Shown: positions 17,089-27,296 of the stretch, one piece after another | Layout: each line of letters begins with the position of its first letter | Position numbering within the stretch: position 1 is the first letter of the stretch | The notes under the pieces: generated by a model | What the model saw: only the letters and a program-made list of their open reading frames with translations | Database searches by the model: none | What the model was told of the DNA's origin: nothing | Assembly: GCF_019602855.1 (NCBI RefSeq) | Contig: NZ_CP080766.1 | Location: forward strand, 1,426,001-1,490,000 | Reading direction: 5' to 3' | Length of the DNA: 64,000 nt | Source: Cupriavidus pinatubonensis | GTDB taxonomy: Bacteria > Pseudomonadota > Gammaproteobacteria > Burkholderiales > Burkholderiaceae | Translations under genes and position numbers: made by a program

Positions 17089-19401
17089 ATGGCCCGACGC
17101 CGTTGCCGCACCCGTCCGCTGCGGGTGGTGCCGTGCCTGAGCGCGCTGGCACTGTCCGCGCCCGGGTCCGCGGCGGCGCAGCAGGCTACCGGCGAAGCGG
17201 CCGCTGACCAGGTCCGCAACCTGCAGGAGGTCACAGTCGTCGCACCCACCCCGTTACCGGGCTTCACCATCGAGCGACAGGCCTTTGCCGGCAATGCGCA
17301 AACCGCCACCGACGGCGACCTCGAGCGCGTGAAGGCGCCCAACCTGACAAGCTTTCTGGCGGAGACCATGACTGGCGTAGTGGTCAACGACGCGCAGGGC
17401 AACCCGTTCGCGCAGGACCTGCTCTATCGCGGCTACCGGCTGTCGCCCACGCTGGGGTCGGCGCAGGGCCTTTCGCTATACTTGGACGGCGTACGCCAGA
17501 ACGCCGCGCTGGGCGACGTGATCCAGTGGGCAGCCATCCCCGAAGCTGCGCTCAGCACCATCACGCTGGTGCCAGGCAGCAACCCGCTCTACGGGCTCAA
17601 TACGCTGGGCGGCGCGCTCGCGCTCCAGACCAAGTCCGGCGAAACCCATCCGGGTGTGGAAGCCGACCTGAGCATCGGCAGCTACGGGCGCGCGCGCCTG
17701 GACGTCAGCGCCGGCAAGGCGCTGGGCGACGGCTGGCACGCCTACATGGCAGGCACGGGATGGCGCGAGGACGGCTGGCGCGACCGCTCGGACAGCGACC
17801 TGGGCAACCTGTTCTTCAAGCTGGGCCGCTCGACCAGCGGTACGCAATGGAACGTGAGCGTACTGGGCAGCAGCAGCCGGCTGTCCGGCAATGGCCTGAC
17901 ACCGGACAGCCTCTACGCCGCCGATCGCCGCGCGATCTACACCGCGCCCGACGAGACGCGGTCGCGCTCGCTGCAGGTCGTGCTCAACGGTGCGCACCAG
18001 TTCAACGCGCAGGACCAGCTTCAGCTCACGCTGTACCTGCGGCAGACCCGCACGCACGCCAACAGCGGCGACATCAGCGATGCCTACCTCGACACCGTGC
18101 TCGATTGCCAGGGCCAGGCCGGGAGCGGCGATTGCGAGGCCGACGATGCGCCGCCCAACGCCGTGCTCAACAGCGCCACGGTGCGGGAAACGGGCTATGG
18201 GGCCTCGGCGCAGTGGTCGCATGATGGCGATACCCACCGTTTTGCGTTCGGTGCGGCGCTCGACCTGAACCGCTCGCACTATACGCAGACCACGCAGCAG
18301 GCCAGCTTCGACAGCGCCCGCAATGCCGTGGCCGATGCCGGCGCGCCGGTAGTGACCCAAGCCGCGCTGGACGGCCGCGACAGCACGGTCGGGCTGTTTG
18401 CCACCGACACCATGCGCCTGCTGGAAGGCACCTTCCTGACGCTGGCGGCGCGGTGGAACCAGGGCCGTCGCCACACGCTGCTCAATCTCCCTACGCAGTC
18501 CGACGAGAGCTTCACCTACTCGAAGCTAAACCCTTCCGTTGGCCTCACGCACCGGTTGCTGGACCGGCTGGTGGTGTTCGGCTCGGCGTCGCAGGGCACG
18601 CGCATGCCGACGGCCATCGAGCTCGGCTGTGCCGATCCCGCCAACGCGTGCCAGCTTCCCACCGGATTGCAAGCGGACCCATTTCTGCGCCAGGTCGTCA
18701 CCCGCACGCTGGAATTTGGCGGACGCTGGCAGCCCGCCGATGCCACCGAGGTCACGCTGGCGCTGTACCGCAGCGACAACCGCGACGACATCGTGTTCCA
18801 GCGCTCTCCGGTCAGCCCGCTCGGGTACTTCTCCAACTTCCCCAAGACCCGCAACGAAGGCGTGGAACTGGGGCTGCGCCAACGTCTTGGCCGCCTGACA
18901 CTGCGCGCGGGCTACAGCTACACGCGCGCGACTTACCAGGCGCAGGGCGAGCTGCAGACGCCGTTTGCGGCGCCCGTGGCGGTACAGCCCGGCACGCGCA
19001 TGGCCGGGATCCCGCTGCACAGCTTCAGGCTCGGCGCCGACTGGCGCGCCACAGCGGCGCTCAGTGTCGGCGGCGACCTGCTGGTGTCGTCGTCGCGCCC
19101 GGTCGCCGGCAACGAGGACGGCGCGCTGAGCGCGCAGAACCCGGCGCTGTCCGATACCGGCGGCTACCTGCTGCTGAACCTGCGCGCGAGCTGGCAGTTC
19201 TCGCCGCGCTGGCAGGTCTATGGCCGCATCGACAATGTGTTCGACCGGCGCTACGCCACCTATGGCCAGGCCGGCTATAACCTGTTCGCAGGCGGATCGC
19301 TGCTGCAGCCGGGCGCGGCAGTGCCGGTGGAGCGCTTTGTCGCGCCCGGTGCGCCGCGCCTGTTCCTGGTCGGCGTGCGCTACGAATGGGACGGCCGCTG
19401 A
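17089..19401 (+). CDS. TonB-dependent outer-membrane receptor
   Basis: A 770-residue protein with a signal peptide (cleavage near AAAQ about 32). The plug domain (about 40-180) contains LQEVTVVAPT and LYLDGVRQNAALGDVIQWAAIPEAALSTITLVPGSNPLYGLNTLGGALALQTKSG. The barrel follows, with late motifs NEGVELGLRQRLG, LLLNLRASWQF and YGRIDNVFDRRYATYGQAGYN. It energises uptake of a bound chelate across the outer membrane. AAGGGGA lies before the start. It leads into the PQQ-dehydrogenase gene group, which suggests a cargo such as a metal chelate or cofactor needed by that enzyme. That link is inference; a ferric siderophore cannot be excluded. Confidence 0.9.
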   Translation: MARRRCRTRPLRVVPCLSALALSAPGSAAAQQATGEAAADQVRNLQEVTVVAPTPLPGFTIERQAFAGNAQTATDGDLERVKAPNLTSFLAETMTGVVVNDAQGNPFAQDLLYRGYRLSPTLGSAQGLSLYLDGVRQNAALGDVIQWAAIPEAALSTITLVPGSNPLYGLNTLGGALALQTKSGETHPGVEADLSIGSYGRARLDVSAGKALGDGWHAYMAGTGWREDGWRDRSDSDLGNLFFKLGRSTSGTQWNVSVLGSSSRLSGNGLTPDSLYAADRRAIYTAPDETRSRSLQVVLNGAHQFNAQDQLQLTLYLRQTRTHANSGDISDAYLDTVLDCQGQAGSGDCEADDAPPNAVLNSATVRETGYGASAQWSHDGDTHRFAFGAALDLNRSHYTQTTQQASFDSARNAVADAGAPVVTQAALDGRDSTVGLFATDTMRLLEGTFLTLAARWNQGRRHTLLNLPTQSDESFTYSKLNPSVGLTHRLLDRLVVFGSASQGTRMPTAIELGCADPANACQLPTGLQADPFLRQVVTRTLEFGGRWQPADATEVTLALYRSDNRDDIVFQRSPVSPLGYFSNFPKTRNEGVELGLRQRLGRLTLRAGYSYTRATYQAQGELQTPFAAPVAVQPGTRMAGIPLHSFRLGADWRATAALSVGGDLLVSSSRPVAGNEDGALSAQNPALSDTGGYLLLNLRASWQFSPRWQVYGRIDNVFDRRYATYGQAGYNLFAGGSLLQPGAAVPVERFVAPGAPRLFLVGVRYEWDGR

Positions 19402-19435
19402 CCGACGTTGCCCGATTCACGTGAAAGGAACCGCC

Positions 19436-20500
19436 ATGACATTGCCATCGACATCCTTGCGCGCAGCCACCGTGCTGGCGCTTGCCTCGGTGCTGGCCGG
19501 AACCGGCCAGGCCGGCGCGGCACAGGCTTATATCTCCACCGAGAGCGGCGGCATCGCCGTGATCGACCTGGAGCGCATGGAGCGCCTGCCCGGGCTGAGC
19601 ACCGCCGGCAAGGGCCCGCGCGGACTCGCCCTCACCACGGATGGCAAGTTCCTGCTGGCGGCGAACAAAGAAACGGGCGATATGTCGGTGATCGACGTGG
19701 CGGCCGGCAAGGAAGTGAGACGCGTGCCGATCGGCCAGAACCCGGAATTCGTGCGCGTCGCCGGCGACCAGGCGTTCGTCACGTTCGAGCCCGGCGAGCG
19801 GCCCGGGCCGCCGGGAAAGCAGGCCGCGTCGGCAAAGGACGCCGGCAAGGACGTCGACAAGCCACTGCCGGCTGAAATCGCCGTGGTCGACCTCAAGAGC
19901 TGGCGCGTGGTGCGTACTGTCCGCAGCGGCCTGGAAACCGAGGGCATCGAGTTCTCGCGCGATGGTCGGCTGATGCTGGTCACCAACGAGGGCGACGATA
20001 CGGTCACCGTCTACGACAAGGCCAGCGGCCGGCAATTGCAGCAGCTGCACATGCCCGCGGGATCGCGTCCGCGGGGCATCCGCGCAAGCCCCGACGGCAG
20101 CCGCTATGTGGTGACGCTGGAATCGGCCAATGCGTTCGCGGTCCTGGCCGCAGACGACTACCGGGTGCTGCGTACCGTACCCACGCGCACGGGGCCGTAC
20201 GGCGTCACATTCGATCGCAGCGGCGGGCGCCTGTTCGTGGCGGCGTCTCGCGCGGATACGCTGCAGGTCTTCGACGGCCAGAGCTATGCGCCAGTGGCCG
20301 ATATTGCCGTAGGCAAGCGCTGCTGGCATTTCGCCTTCACGCCCGACGATGCGCGCCTGCTGGTGGCGTGCGGGCGTTCCAACGCGGTACAGGTGTTCGA
20401 CGCACGCACTTACCAGCCCGTGCAGCAGATCGACGGTTTGCCGCTTGCGTGGGGCATCGTGACCTGGCCGAAGAGCATCGGCACGATCGACGCGCCCTGA
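19436..20500 (+). CDS. PQQ-dependent-catabolism-associated beta-propeller (YVTN-type) protein
   Basis: A 354-residue periplasmic protein with a signal peptide (QAGAAQA near 30). It has about seven propeller blades with the YVTN pattern: GGIAVIDLERM, GPRGLALTTDGKFLLAANKETGDMSVIDVAAGK, TEGIEFSRDGRLMLVTNEGDDTVTVYD, RPRGIRASPDGSRYVVTLE and TPDDARLLVACGRSNAVQVFD. This type is repeatedly found beside PQQ alcohol dehydrogenases and their cytochromes. AAAGGAA precedes the start, 34 bases after the TonB receptor, so the two are probably cotranscribed. Its biochemical role is not established. Confidence 0.85.
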   Translation: MTLPSTSLRAATVLALASVLAGTGQAGAAQAYISTESGGIAVIDLERMERLPGLSTAGKGPRGLALTTDGKFLLAANKETGDMSVIDVAAGKEVRRVPIGQNPEFVRVAGDQAFVTFEPGERPGPPGKQAASAKDAGKDVDKPLPAEIAVVDLKSWRVVRTVRSGLETEGIEFSRDGRLMLVTNEGDDTVTVYDKASGRQLQQLHMPAGSRPRGIRASPDGSRYVVTLESANAFAVLAADDYRVLRTVPTRTGPYGVTFDRSGGRLFVAASRADTLQVFDGQSYAPVADIAVGKRCWHFAFTPDDARLLVACGRSNAVQVFDARTYQPVQQIDGLPLAWGIVTWPKSIGTIDAP

Positions 20501-20510
20501 TCGCCGAGGA

Positions 20511-21179
20511 CTACTGGCGCGCGGCCATCATCGCCGCAACGGCCTTTGCGCCGGCCTGCTCGGCGATCTGCCGCGCGGTCAGCCCGCGATCATCGCGCAG
20601 CGACGCATCGGCGCCACGCGACAGCAGCAGTTGCACCACATCGCCCTTGTCATAGCCGGCGGCCCACATCAGCGCCGTCAGGCCATGCTGGTAGCGCGCA
20701 TTGACGTCGACACCGGCATCGAGCAACTGCTTCACGATGGCCGCCTGGCCCTGGCCCGCTGCGTAGACCATCGCGGTCTTGCCGATCCGGTCAGTCGCGT
20801 TGAGGTCTGCATGGCGGGCCAGCAGCATCGTGCTGATGTCCGGGTAGCCGCCGAACGCGGCGGCCATCAGCGGCGTGACGCCCTGCAGGTTGGGCTGGCT
20901 GACGTTGGCGCCGTGGTCGACGAGCGTGCGCGCCATGCCGGTCAGGCCGCGCTTGGACGCCGTGATCAGGGCCGTGTCGCCGATGCGGTTGCGCGAATCG
21001 ACGGCGGCGCCCTGTTCGAGCGCGCCACGTACGCCGGCCTCGTCGCCAGCGCGCGCCGAAGCGAGCAGACGGGCGTTGAGGCTGACGTCATCGTCGGCCA
21101 GCACGGGCGCTGACTGCAGGCACAGCACGCCCAGCATCGTCAGTCCCAATATGGAAACGCTCTGCAGTACGCGGTTCAT
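20511..21179 (-). CDS. Secreted ankyrin-repeat protein
   Basis: A 222-residue protein with a signal peptide (cleavage near VLA-D at about 29) and five ankyrin repeats. Each has the G-x-T-ALI/PLM helix start: IGDTALITASKRG, QGVTPLMAAAFGG, IGKTAMVYAAGQG, HGLTALMWAAGYD and RGLTARQIAEQAG. Periplasmic ankyrin proteins act as binding scaffolds. AAGGAG precedes the start. It faces the beta-propeller gene (10 bases between stops) and is divergent from the PQQ dehydrogenase, so it may share regulation with the latter. Confidence 0.88.
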   Translation of the reverse strand: MNRVLQSVSILGLTMLGVLCLQSAPVLADDDVSLNARLLASARAGDEAGVRGALEQGAAVDSRNRIGDTALITASKRGLTGMARTLVDHGANVSQPNLQGVTPLMAAAFGGYPDISTMLLARHADLNATDRIGKTAMVYAAGQGQAAIVKQLLDAGVDVNARYQHGLTALMWAAGYDKGDVVQLLLSRGADASLRDDRGLTARQIAEQAGAKAVAAMMAARQ

Positions 21180-21320
21180 CTGCGGCTCCTTCCGCTTCGG
21201 GCCGGTGTCGTTGCCGTTAGTGTGGTGTGCGCAAAGCACAAATTCAAGCCACACGCGAAATGCTGCAATGCACGCGGATCGCGCGTCCGGAAACGCACCG
21301 CACAACCGGGTGCGTACTGG

Positions 21321-21348
21321 TTGTCTTGTGCACATTCTTGCCTATACT
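21321..21348 (+). promoter_or_regulatory. Predicted sigma-70 promoter for the PQQ dehydrogenase
   Basis: TTGTCT (21321-21326) and TATACT (21343-21348) are 16 bases apart in the 302-base divergent spacer (21180-21481). Transcription would begin near 21355, leaving a leader of about 127 bases. I see nothing else definite in the spacer. Confidence 0.45.
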
Positions 21349-21481
21349 GCCCTCACCTCGGGCCACATCGACGCGCGGCCGGGCCAGTCTGTGCGCCGCG
21401 CCGATGCCGGCCCGCGCGCCGCGATCCGGCGCACGAGGCTGGCGCCACCGGGGCTACAAGATTCGAAGAAAAGGAGCGACC

Positions 21482-23212
21482 ATGCTCTCTGTCCCTCGCC
21501 TCTCCCGGCAAGCCCTTCCCCTGCTGCTCCTGGCCCTGTTTGCGTCCGCCGCGTACGGCGCCGACGAGATCCAGGGCGGCGCGACCACCGCTGGTGCGCC
21601 GATGTCCAGTGCGCTGCGTCCTGTCACGCAGGCGCAACTCGACGGGGCGCTCACGAACAGCAATGACTGGCTGCATTCGAACGGGTCGTACGGCCAGACG
21701 CGCTATTACGCGGGCACCCAGATCAACACGAAGAACGTCGCCAAGCTTCGGCCCGCGTTCGTGTTCCAGACCGCGGTGATGGAGTCGATGGAAACCGCGC
21801 CGATCGTCGTCAACGGCGTGATGTTCCTCACGACCTCGTACAACCACGTCTACGCGGTGGACGCGGTGACCGGCAAGGAGTTCTGGCACTACAAGCACAA
21901 GATGGGCCCGGTCACGACCTTCTGCTGCGGCCCGAACAACCGCGGCGTGGCCATTAGCGGCGACCGTCTCTACATGGGAACGCTCGACGCGAAGCTGGTT
22001 TCGCTCGATGCGAAGACGGGCAAGCTGCTGTGGGAAACGCAGATTGCCGATCCTGAACTGGGCTATTCGGAAACCATGGCGCCGGTCGTGGTCGACGACA
22101 AGATCCTGATCGGCACGAATGGCGGCGAATACGGCATCCGCGGCTTCGTCAAGGCCTTCAGCGCCAACGACGGCAAGCTGCTGTGGACCTTCTATACGAT
22201 CCCCGACAAGGGCCATGAAGGTGTCTGGGCCACCAAGGACGCCACCGGCCGCGACATGAAGCGCAATATCGCCGCGGAAAAGAAGATGCTTTCCGACAAG
22301 GGCGGCGACTTCTACAAGACGCTCGGCGGCGGCGTGTGGATGGCCCCGGCCGTTGACCGCGCCAACAAGCTGGTGATCTTCGTGGTCGGCAACCCGTCGC
22401 CGGACCTGTATGGCGCGATTCGCCCGGGCGACAACCTGTACACCGACTCGATGGTCGCGGTCGATCTCAACACCGGCGCGTACAAGTGGCATTCGCAATA
22501 TATCGCCCATGACGTCTGGGACCTGGACGCCGTGAGCCCGCCGATCCTGGTCGACGTGCGCGATGAAAAGGGCAACATGATTCCCGGCGTGATCCATGGC
22601 GGCAAGACCGGGCACGTCTACGTGCATGACCGCCGCGACGGGCGCCTGATCCGCTTCTCGGACGCGATGATCCCGCAGGAAAACATGTGGACGCTGCCAA
22701 CCGCGCAAGGCGCACGCATGCTGCCCGGCGCCAACGGCGGCGTGGAATGGTCACCGATGGCGTTCAACCCGAAGCTGCGCCTGGTCTATGCCGCCAACCT
22801 GCACCAGCCGATGACGTACCAGGTGGAAGACGCACCGTACCCGGGCGGCAAGCTTTGGCTCGGCGGCGCGTTCAAGACGATCCCGAGCGAGCAGCAGTGG
22901 GGCAAGCTGTCGGCGGTCAATATCGACACCGGCAAGGTAAAGTGGGACTTCAAGACCGAGCAGCCGCTCATTGGCGGCGTGCTGGCGACCGCTGGCGGGC
23001 TGGTGTTCAACGGGGAAGGCAATGGCTGGTTCCGCGCCTTTGACGCAGCCACCGGCAAGAAGCTGTGGGAATTCCAGTGCGGCGCGGGCGTCAACGCGCC
23101 GGCGGTGTCCTACATGGTCGGCGGCAAGCAGTACATCGCCGTGGCAGCGGGCGGCAATACGCAGCTCGACTTCAAGCGCGGTAACAGCGTGTTCGTCTTT
23201 GCCGTGCAATAA
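21482..23212 (+). CDS. PQQ-dependent alcohol-type dehydrogenase, predicted lanthanide type
   Basis: A 576-residue periplasmic protein with a signal peptide (AAYGAD, about 26) and an eight-bladed propeller with W-motifs ([46 protein letters not shown]). Active-site features are the vicinal disulfide pair C148-C149, the metal-ligand Glu in GGEYGIRG (about 216), the Asn in VVGNPSP (about 304), the catalytic Asp in VWDLD (347), and a second Asp at 349. That extra Asp at +2 is the ligand associated with rare-earth rather than calcium enzymes (XoxF, PedH). It would oxidise an alcohol or aldehyde, passing electrons to the cytochrome encoded 22 bases downstream. The AAGGAG ribosome site is good. The substrate is unknown. 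Confidence 0.9.
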   Translation: MLSVPRLSRQALPLLLLALFASAAYGADEIQGGATTAGAPMSSALRPVTQAQLDGALTNSNDWLHSNGSYGQTRYYAGTQINTKNVAKLRPAFVFQTAVMESMETAPIVVNGVMFLTTSYNHVYAVDAVTGKEFWHYKHKMGPVTTFCCGPNNRGVAISGDRLYMGTLDAKLVSLDAKTGKLLWETQIADPELGYSETMAPVVVDDKILIGTNGGEYGIRGFVKAFSANDGKLLWTFYTIPDKGHEGVWATKDATGRDMKRNIAAEKKMLSDKGGDFYKTLGGGVWMAPAVDRANKLVIFVVGNPSPDLYGAIRPGDNLYTDSMVAVDLNTGAYKWHSQYIAHDVWDLDAVSPPILVDVRDEKGNMIPGVIHGGKTGHVYVHDRRDGRLIRFSDAMIPQENMWTLPTAQGARMLPGANGGVEWSPMAFNPKLRLVYAANLHQPMTYQVEDAPYPGGKLWLGGAFKTIPSEQQWGKLSAVNIDTGKVKWDFKTEQPLIGGVLATAGGLVFNGEGNGWFRAFDAATGKKLWEFQCGAGVNAPAVSYMVGGKQYIAVAAGGNTQLDFKRGNSVFVFAVQ

Positions 23213-23234
23213 CGCGATCATCGAGGGAGGCACC

Positions 23235-23837
23235 ATGGCAGGCGTCAGCCCGGTTCCAGCGCGGCGCCTGCCCGCGCTGATGCTGTTGCTATCCCTCTGC
23301 GGCGTGGCCGGCCAGGCCATCGCCGATGCCGCGGCCGGACAGGCCAAGGCGCAGGTGTGCGTGGCCTGCCACGGGCCGCAGGGCAACTCGACCAATCCGG
23401 CCTATCCGGAACTGGCGGGCCAGACCGCGCGCTATCTTTACCTGCAGCTGCGCGATTTCAAGGAAGGCCGCCGCAGCGACCCGGCCATGTCGCCAATGGC
23501 CGCACCGCTATCGCGCGAAGACATGCAGGACCTGGCCGATTACTTCGCCGCGCAGAAGCCGATACCGTCCACCTACAAGGTCGAGGCCGCACGCGTCGAA
23601 GCGGGGCGCAAGAAGTCCGAGGAAATCCTGTGCACGATGTGCCACCTTGGCGGCTTCTCGGGCCAGAACGAGATCCCGCGCGTGGCGGGACAGCAGTACG
23701 CCTATATCGTGAAGCAGCTCGAAGACTTCCGGGCCAAGCGCCGCACCAACGATGCGGGCAACATGACCAGCGTCTCGCGCAACCTGAGCGACGAGGATAT
23801 CCGCAACCTGGCGAGCTACATCACGAACCTTAACTAG
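23235..23837 (+). CDS. Di-haem cytochrome c (c4-like)
   Basis: A 200-residue periplasmic protein with a signal peptide (AIADAAAG, about 31-34). Two haem c attachment sites are seen: C42VACH46 and C133TMCH137. Each half has the c-type pattern GQ...YLYLQLRDFKEGRR / QQYAYIVKQLEDFRAKRR and conserved Met candidates (SPM, NMT). The duplicated layout is that of cytochrome c4, an electron shuttle to terminal oxidases. Directly after the PQQ dehydrogenase and preceded by GGGAGG, it is the likely electron acceptor of that enzyme. Confidence 0.92.
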   Translation: MAGVSPVPARRLPALMLLLSLCGVAGQAIADAAAGQAKAQVCVACHGPQGNSTNPAYPELAGQTARYLYLQLRDFKEGRRSDPAMSPMAAPLSREDMQDLADYFAAQKPIPSTYKVEAARVEAGRKKSEEILCTMCHLGGFSGQNEIPRVAGQQYAYIVKQLEDFRAKRRTNDAGNMTSVSRNLSDEDIRNLASYITNLN

Positions 23838-23848
23838 CGTCCTGGTCT

Positions 23849-25219
23849 TTACGCCGGTTCAGCCTCGCTGTCGGCAATCTGATACTTGCGCATCTTCTCC
23901 CACAGCACCTTGCGGCTAATGCCCAGGCTGGCAGCCGTATCCTGACGGCGCCAGCCGTTGGCGTCGAGCGCGGCCAGGATACGGCGGCGCTCATCCGCGT
24001 CGTTGCGCCAGTCGGCATGGCGGTCGCTGCCATCGAACGCGCCCGGGTGCAGCATGCTGAAAAGCGGGCGGATTCGCTCAGGGTCCCAGTCTCCGGCTTG
24101 CCGGACGGCAATGCCCATGCGCTCGGCCAGGTTCCGAAGCTCGCGCACATTACCGGCAAAGTAAGCCGTGCCGACGGCGCCCTTGATCCAGTCCGGCATC
24201 GGCGGCAGGGCGTCCAGCGCCGCCGCCCCCATCATGTGCCGCAGGAAGGCGGTCAGCAGCGCCACCTTGTCGGCCATGCCGCGCTCTTCCAGGCTCGGAA
24301 TACGCATCTCGATCACCGCCAGGCGGAAGAACAGGTCAGCGCGAAAACGCCCCTGCCGTACCGCATCGCGCAGATCCTTGTTGGTCGCGGCAACCAGGCG
24401 GAAATCGAGCTTTACGTTCATGGTCGAGCCCAGCCGTGTCACCACGTTCTCTTCGAGCACGCGCAGCAGCTTGACCTGCTGGAACAAGGGCAGGTCGCCG
24501 ATCTCGTCCAGGAACAGCGTGCCGCCGTTGGCCTGTTCGAAGAAGCCGCGGTGCGCGAACGATGCGCCGGTGAACGCGCCCTTGGCGTGGCCGAAGAATT
24601 GTGACTCGAACAACCCGTCCGGTATCGCGCCGCAGTTCACGGGCACGAACGGGCCCTTGCCATATGTCTTGTTGCGCTCGTGGAACAGTTGCGCAATGCG
24701 CTCTTTGCCGGCCCCGGTCTCGCCGTACAGCAGCACATTGCTGCCGAAGTCCGCGAACGTATCCACCTGCGACAGCAGTCGCTGCATGGCGGGCGAACCT
24801 GCTACCAGTTCGGCGTGCCGGTCGCCGTGGTCGTCTGTCGCCATCATCTGCGGCAACAGCTTGCCGATCTGGTTGCGCAGGTCGGCGCCGGTAAAGTCAT
24901 CGGGCAGGATGTGGGCGTATTCGGGCGGGAAGCGTCCGGGATCCGACTCGCGACCCGGTGCGGCGACCCAGATCACCGGCATGCCATGCGCGGCTTCCCA
25001 GTCCAGCGCGGTGAAGCGTGCCGCGCCGATCACCGAGACGCTGATCACCGCCAGGCACGGTCTGGTGCGGGCTCCTTCGGGCAGGGCTTCCAGCGCCCCC
25101 GCGCGGATCACTTCCACACCGAGCGGCGTCAGGAAACGCGTCACGCGGTCGGCAATCTCGTACTTGCCTTCCCAGACGTAGACTTCGAGGTTTTCGTAGG
25201 CCCAGCGGTCGGTTTTCAT
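23849..25219 (-). CDS. Sigma-54-dependent transcriptional activator of the tad locus
   Basis: A 456-residue protein. The N-terminal ~130 residues look like a degenerate receiver-type domain without an obvious phospho-acceptor pattern. The AAA+ domain follows: Walker A GETGAGKE, the sigma-54 contact motif GAFTGA, Walker [14 protein letters not shown] and the sensor [11 protein letters not shown] Fis-type helix-turn-helix closes the protein ([36 protein letters not shown]). It ends 12 bases from the cytochrome stop (convergent) and starts 38 bases after TadG, in line with the pilus genes. It probably activates a sigma-54 promoter of the pilus or another surface locus. Confidence 0.9.
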   Translation of the reverse strand: MKTDRWAYENLEVYVWEGKYEIADRVTRFLTPLGVEVIRAGALEALPEGARTRPCLAVISVSVIGAARFTALDWEAAHGMPVIWVAAPGRESDPGRFPPEYAHILPDDFTGADLRNQIGKLLPQMMATDDHGDRHAELVAGSPAMQRLLSQVDTFADFGSNVLLYGETGAGKERIAQLFHERNKTYGKGPFVPVNCGAIPDGLFESQFFGHAKGAFTGASFAHRGFFEQANGGTLFLDEIGDLPLFQQVKLLRVLEENVVTRLGSTMNVKLDFRLVAATNKDLRDAVRQGRFRADLFFRLAVIEMRIPSLEERGMADKVALLTAFLRHMMGAAALDALPPMPDWIKGAVGTAYFAGNVRELRNLAERMGIAVRQAGDWDPERIRPLFSMLHPGAFDGSDRHADWRNDADERRRILAALDANGWRRQDTAASLGISRKVLWEKMRKYQIADSEAEPA

Positions 25220-25257
25220 TCGATTCCTGCCATCAGGCGAGAGGTCGCGATCATGGC

Positions 25258-26949
25258 TCAGTACACCAGTTCGGCGTTGTTGCAGTCGATGTTGTGCAGC
25301 CAGAGGTCGGCGGTGCCCAGTTGCAGGCCAAGGCTGCCCAGCAGTGGTACGAGCGCGCTGTCGAGTGCGGTGCCGAGCAGTGCCAGTATCGGTGCAAGGA
25401 AGCTCAGGTCGATCGCTACCGGCAAGCCAAGCAGCGAGGTGGCCTGCAGATTCAATGCCGCCGCGTTAGCGAGTACACCACCAACGGGGTCGCCACTGCT
25501 TACCTGCACATGTCCGCCAGGCGCCATCGTGACATCCGTACCTGCGCCGGCCACCTGCTGCGGGTTGTCATGTGCCCATACATTGAGCAGCCCCAGGCCG
25601 ATCACACTGACCGAACCGATGTTGACCGCCGAGCTGGCGCATCCCGTACCCGCCGCATTGGCAAGACACGCCTTCACCAGCGATGGGGCGACGTGCAGCG
25701 TGGCACGCCGGTCCGCCGGCCCCGCCGCGCACTGCAGGCTGGTGAGCGACGCGTCCGCGCGTGCCGCTTCGACATAGAGCGGCACGTTGAGATTGACGAC
25801 GCCCGTGTTGACACTCGCCGACAACGCCAGCCCCACCTGCGCCGTATGCGCCGCGGTCTGCCAGGTGACCGGGCTGTCGCTGAGCTTGCGCGCCGGCCCC
25901 ACTGCCATCACGGGCGGCTGGATGATGCGCAGCCGCGCGCTGAGCCCGCCAAGCCCCGCCGGCAGGGTGCCGGTGACGGGCACCGTAACAGCCGAGTTGC
26001 CATTGGCGAGCTGGGCGCCCGCCAGCAACAGGTTCGCCACGTTCAGCCCGACCTCGGCCGCCGAGGACGCCGCGGGAGCCAGCACGCCGAGGTCGATTAG
26101 CTGCCCTAGCGTCATGCTGGCCGACGCGCCGCTCGCGCCGAGCTGGGTTGGGGGGCTGCCGAGCGCCGTGCTCAGCAGCGCGTCCTTGCCCGCGGCGCCG
26201 AGCACCAGCGCGTCAAACTGCTGCAGTGTCAGCCGTGTATTCAGCAGCTCGGAAACCGTGCCTACGCCGAGTTTGAGCCGCAACTGGTCCAGCGTCACAT
26301 TGGCATCGACGAGCCCCTGCCAGTCAACCGCCGAGAAATTGACGGAATTCCCGAGCAGCAGACCCAGCAGGCTGTTGGCCGAGCTGAAGCTCGCGAGACC
26401 GCTGCCCAGCGAGAACGCCGCGACCGGCGGGCTACCGCTGGCAATGGCTTCGGCGTGCAGCTGGCGCGACTGCCCGCCCGGCAACACGAACAGGATCGGC
26501 ACTGTCTGCGTGGCCTGCACGCGCACGGCATTTGGCGACAGCTTCGTGGCGTCGTATGCGGCATTGAAATGCCGCGCCGTATCGCTACCGCTGTTGTAAA
26601 CCGGGTCCCACACGCCAAGGCAGGCCGTCATGGCGTCGGCGCTGCCGGCCGCCGCGTTGGCGCAGCCCATGGCGATGCCGGACGGATAGCCATTCTGGCT
26701 GCCAATGGTCTGCACGGTGCCGAGCACGCCGGCACTCTGTAGCGCGGCGCTGGTGGCCAGCTTGAGTTGCTGCGCACCGGACAGCGCGGACAGGTCCACC
26801 ATGTTCTGCAGCTGGCGTTGGCGCATGAACACATGCCCCACATCGATGGACAGCAGCGCCACGAATGCCACCGTGGCGGTGAGGATCACCGCCACGGTAC
26901 TGACGGCCCCGCGCTCGCGCGCCGTGGTGTGGTCTCTGCCTGTTGTCAT
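25258..26949 (-). CDS. tadG: TadG-like pilus assembly / pseudopilin-associated protein
   Basis: A 563-residue protein. The N-terminus [50 protein letters not shown] is the Flp-operon TadG pattern: a single transmembrane helix with the AV..D dimerisation/ancestor sequence, then a large secreted beta-rich domain. The start overlaps the upstream DUF3613 gene by 4 bases (ATGA). TadG is thought to anchor or stabilise the pilus at the envelope. It is the last structural gene of the leftward pilus operon. Confidence 0.85.
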   Translation of the reverse strand: MTTGRDHTTARERGAVSTVAVILTATVAFVALLSIDVGHVFMRQRQLQNMVDLSALSGAQQLKLATSAALQSAGVLGTVQTIGSQNGYPSGIAMGCANAAAGSADAMTACLGVWDPVYNSGSDTARHFNAAYDATKLSPNAVRVQATQTVPILFVLPGGQSRQLHAEAIASGSPPVAAFSLGSGLASFSSANSLLGLLLGNSVNFSAVDWQGLVDANVTLDQLRLKLGVGTVSELLNTRLTLQQFDALVLGAAGKDALLSTALGSPPTQLGASGASASMTLGQLIDLGVLAPAASSAAEVGLNVANLLLAGAQLANGNSAVTVPVTGTLPAGLGGLSARLRIIQPPVMAVGPARKLSDSPVTWQTAAHTAQVGLALSASVNTGVVNLNVPLYVEAARADASLTSLQCAAGPADRRATLHVAPSLVKACLANAAGTGCASSAVNIGSVSVIGLGLLNVWAHDNPQQVAGAGTDVTMAPGGHVQVSSGDPVGGVLANAAALNLQATSLLGLPVAIDLSFLAPILALLGTALDSALVPLLGSLGLQLGTADLWLHNIDCNNAELVY

Positions 26950-27296
26950 CGGCCGATCGGCTGGCCGGCGGAGCCAGAGCGAACCGTGCTGGCATTGGCC
27001 TGGCCGGTGTAAAACTCCGGCAGGGCAAAGCGGAAGCTGTCCAGATAGCGTTCATAGCCCAGCGCCGCCTGCTCGCCCGTCATGGGCACCAGCGCGCCAG
27101 CCTGCGTACCCTCGCGCTGGATGGCAAGGATGGCGCGGGTGTTGGCGCCGACTTCGCTCGCCGCGGGCTGGCCGGTTGCCTCAGCAGACATGCCCGGGCG
27201 GGCGGCTGATTGCGTCGCGCCGACGTCCTGCGCCAGCGCTGGCGCGGCAAGCAGCGCTGCGGCCGCAGCCAGGCCCGACAGTTGTGTGCGGAACAT
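26946..27296 (-). CDS. DUF3613-type periplasmic protein in the tad locus
   Basis: A 116-residue protein with a signal peptide (LAQDVGATQ, cleavage after about 20). The C-terminal half ...RAILAIQREGTQAGALVPMTGEQAALGYERYLDSFRFALPEFY matches the DUF3613 family found in beta-proteobacterial tad loci. The start codon overlaps the tadD stop (ATAATG), and its own stop overlaps tadG, so it belongs to the operon. Its function is unknown. Confidence 0.8.
   Translation of the reverse strand: MFRTQLSGLAAAAALLAAPALAQDVGATQSAARPGMSAEATGQPAASEVGANTRAILAIQREGTQAGALVPMTGEQAALGYERYLDSFRFALPEFYTGQANASTVRSGSAGQPIGR

Noticed and set aside
18667-18693. Near-match to the dispersed repeat inside the TonB receptor gene
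   Set aside because: It codes for the ADPFLRQV segment, which occurs in related receptors, and has a mismatch in the GTACGC part; taken as coincidence.
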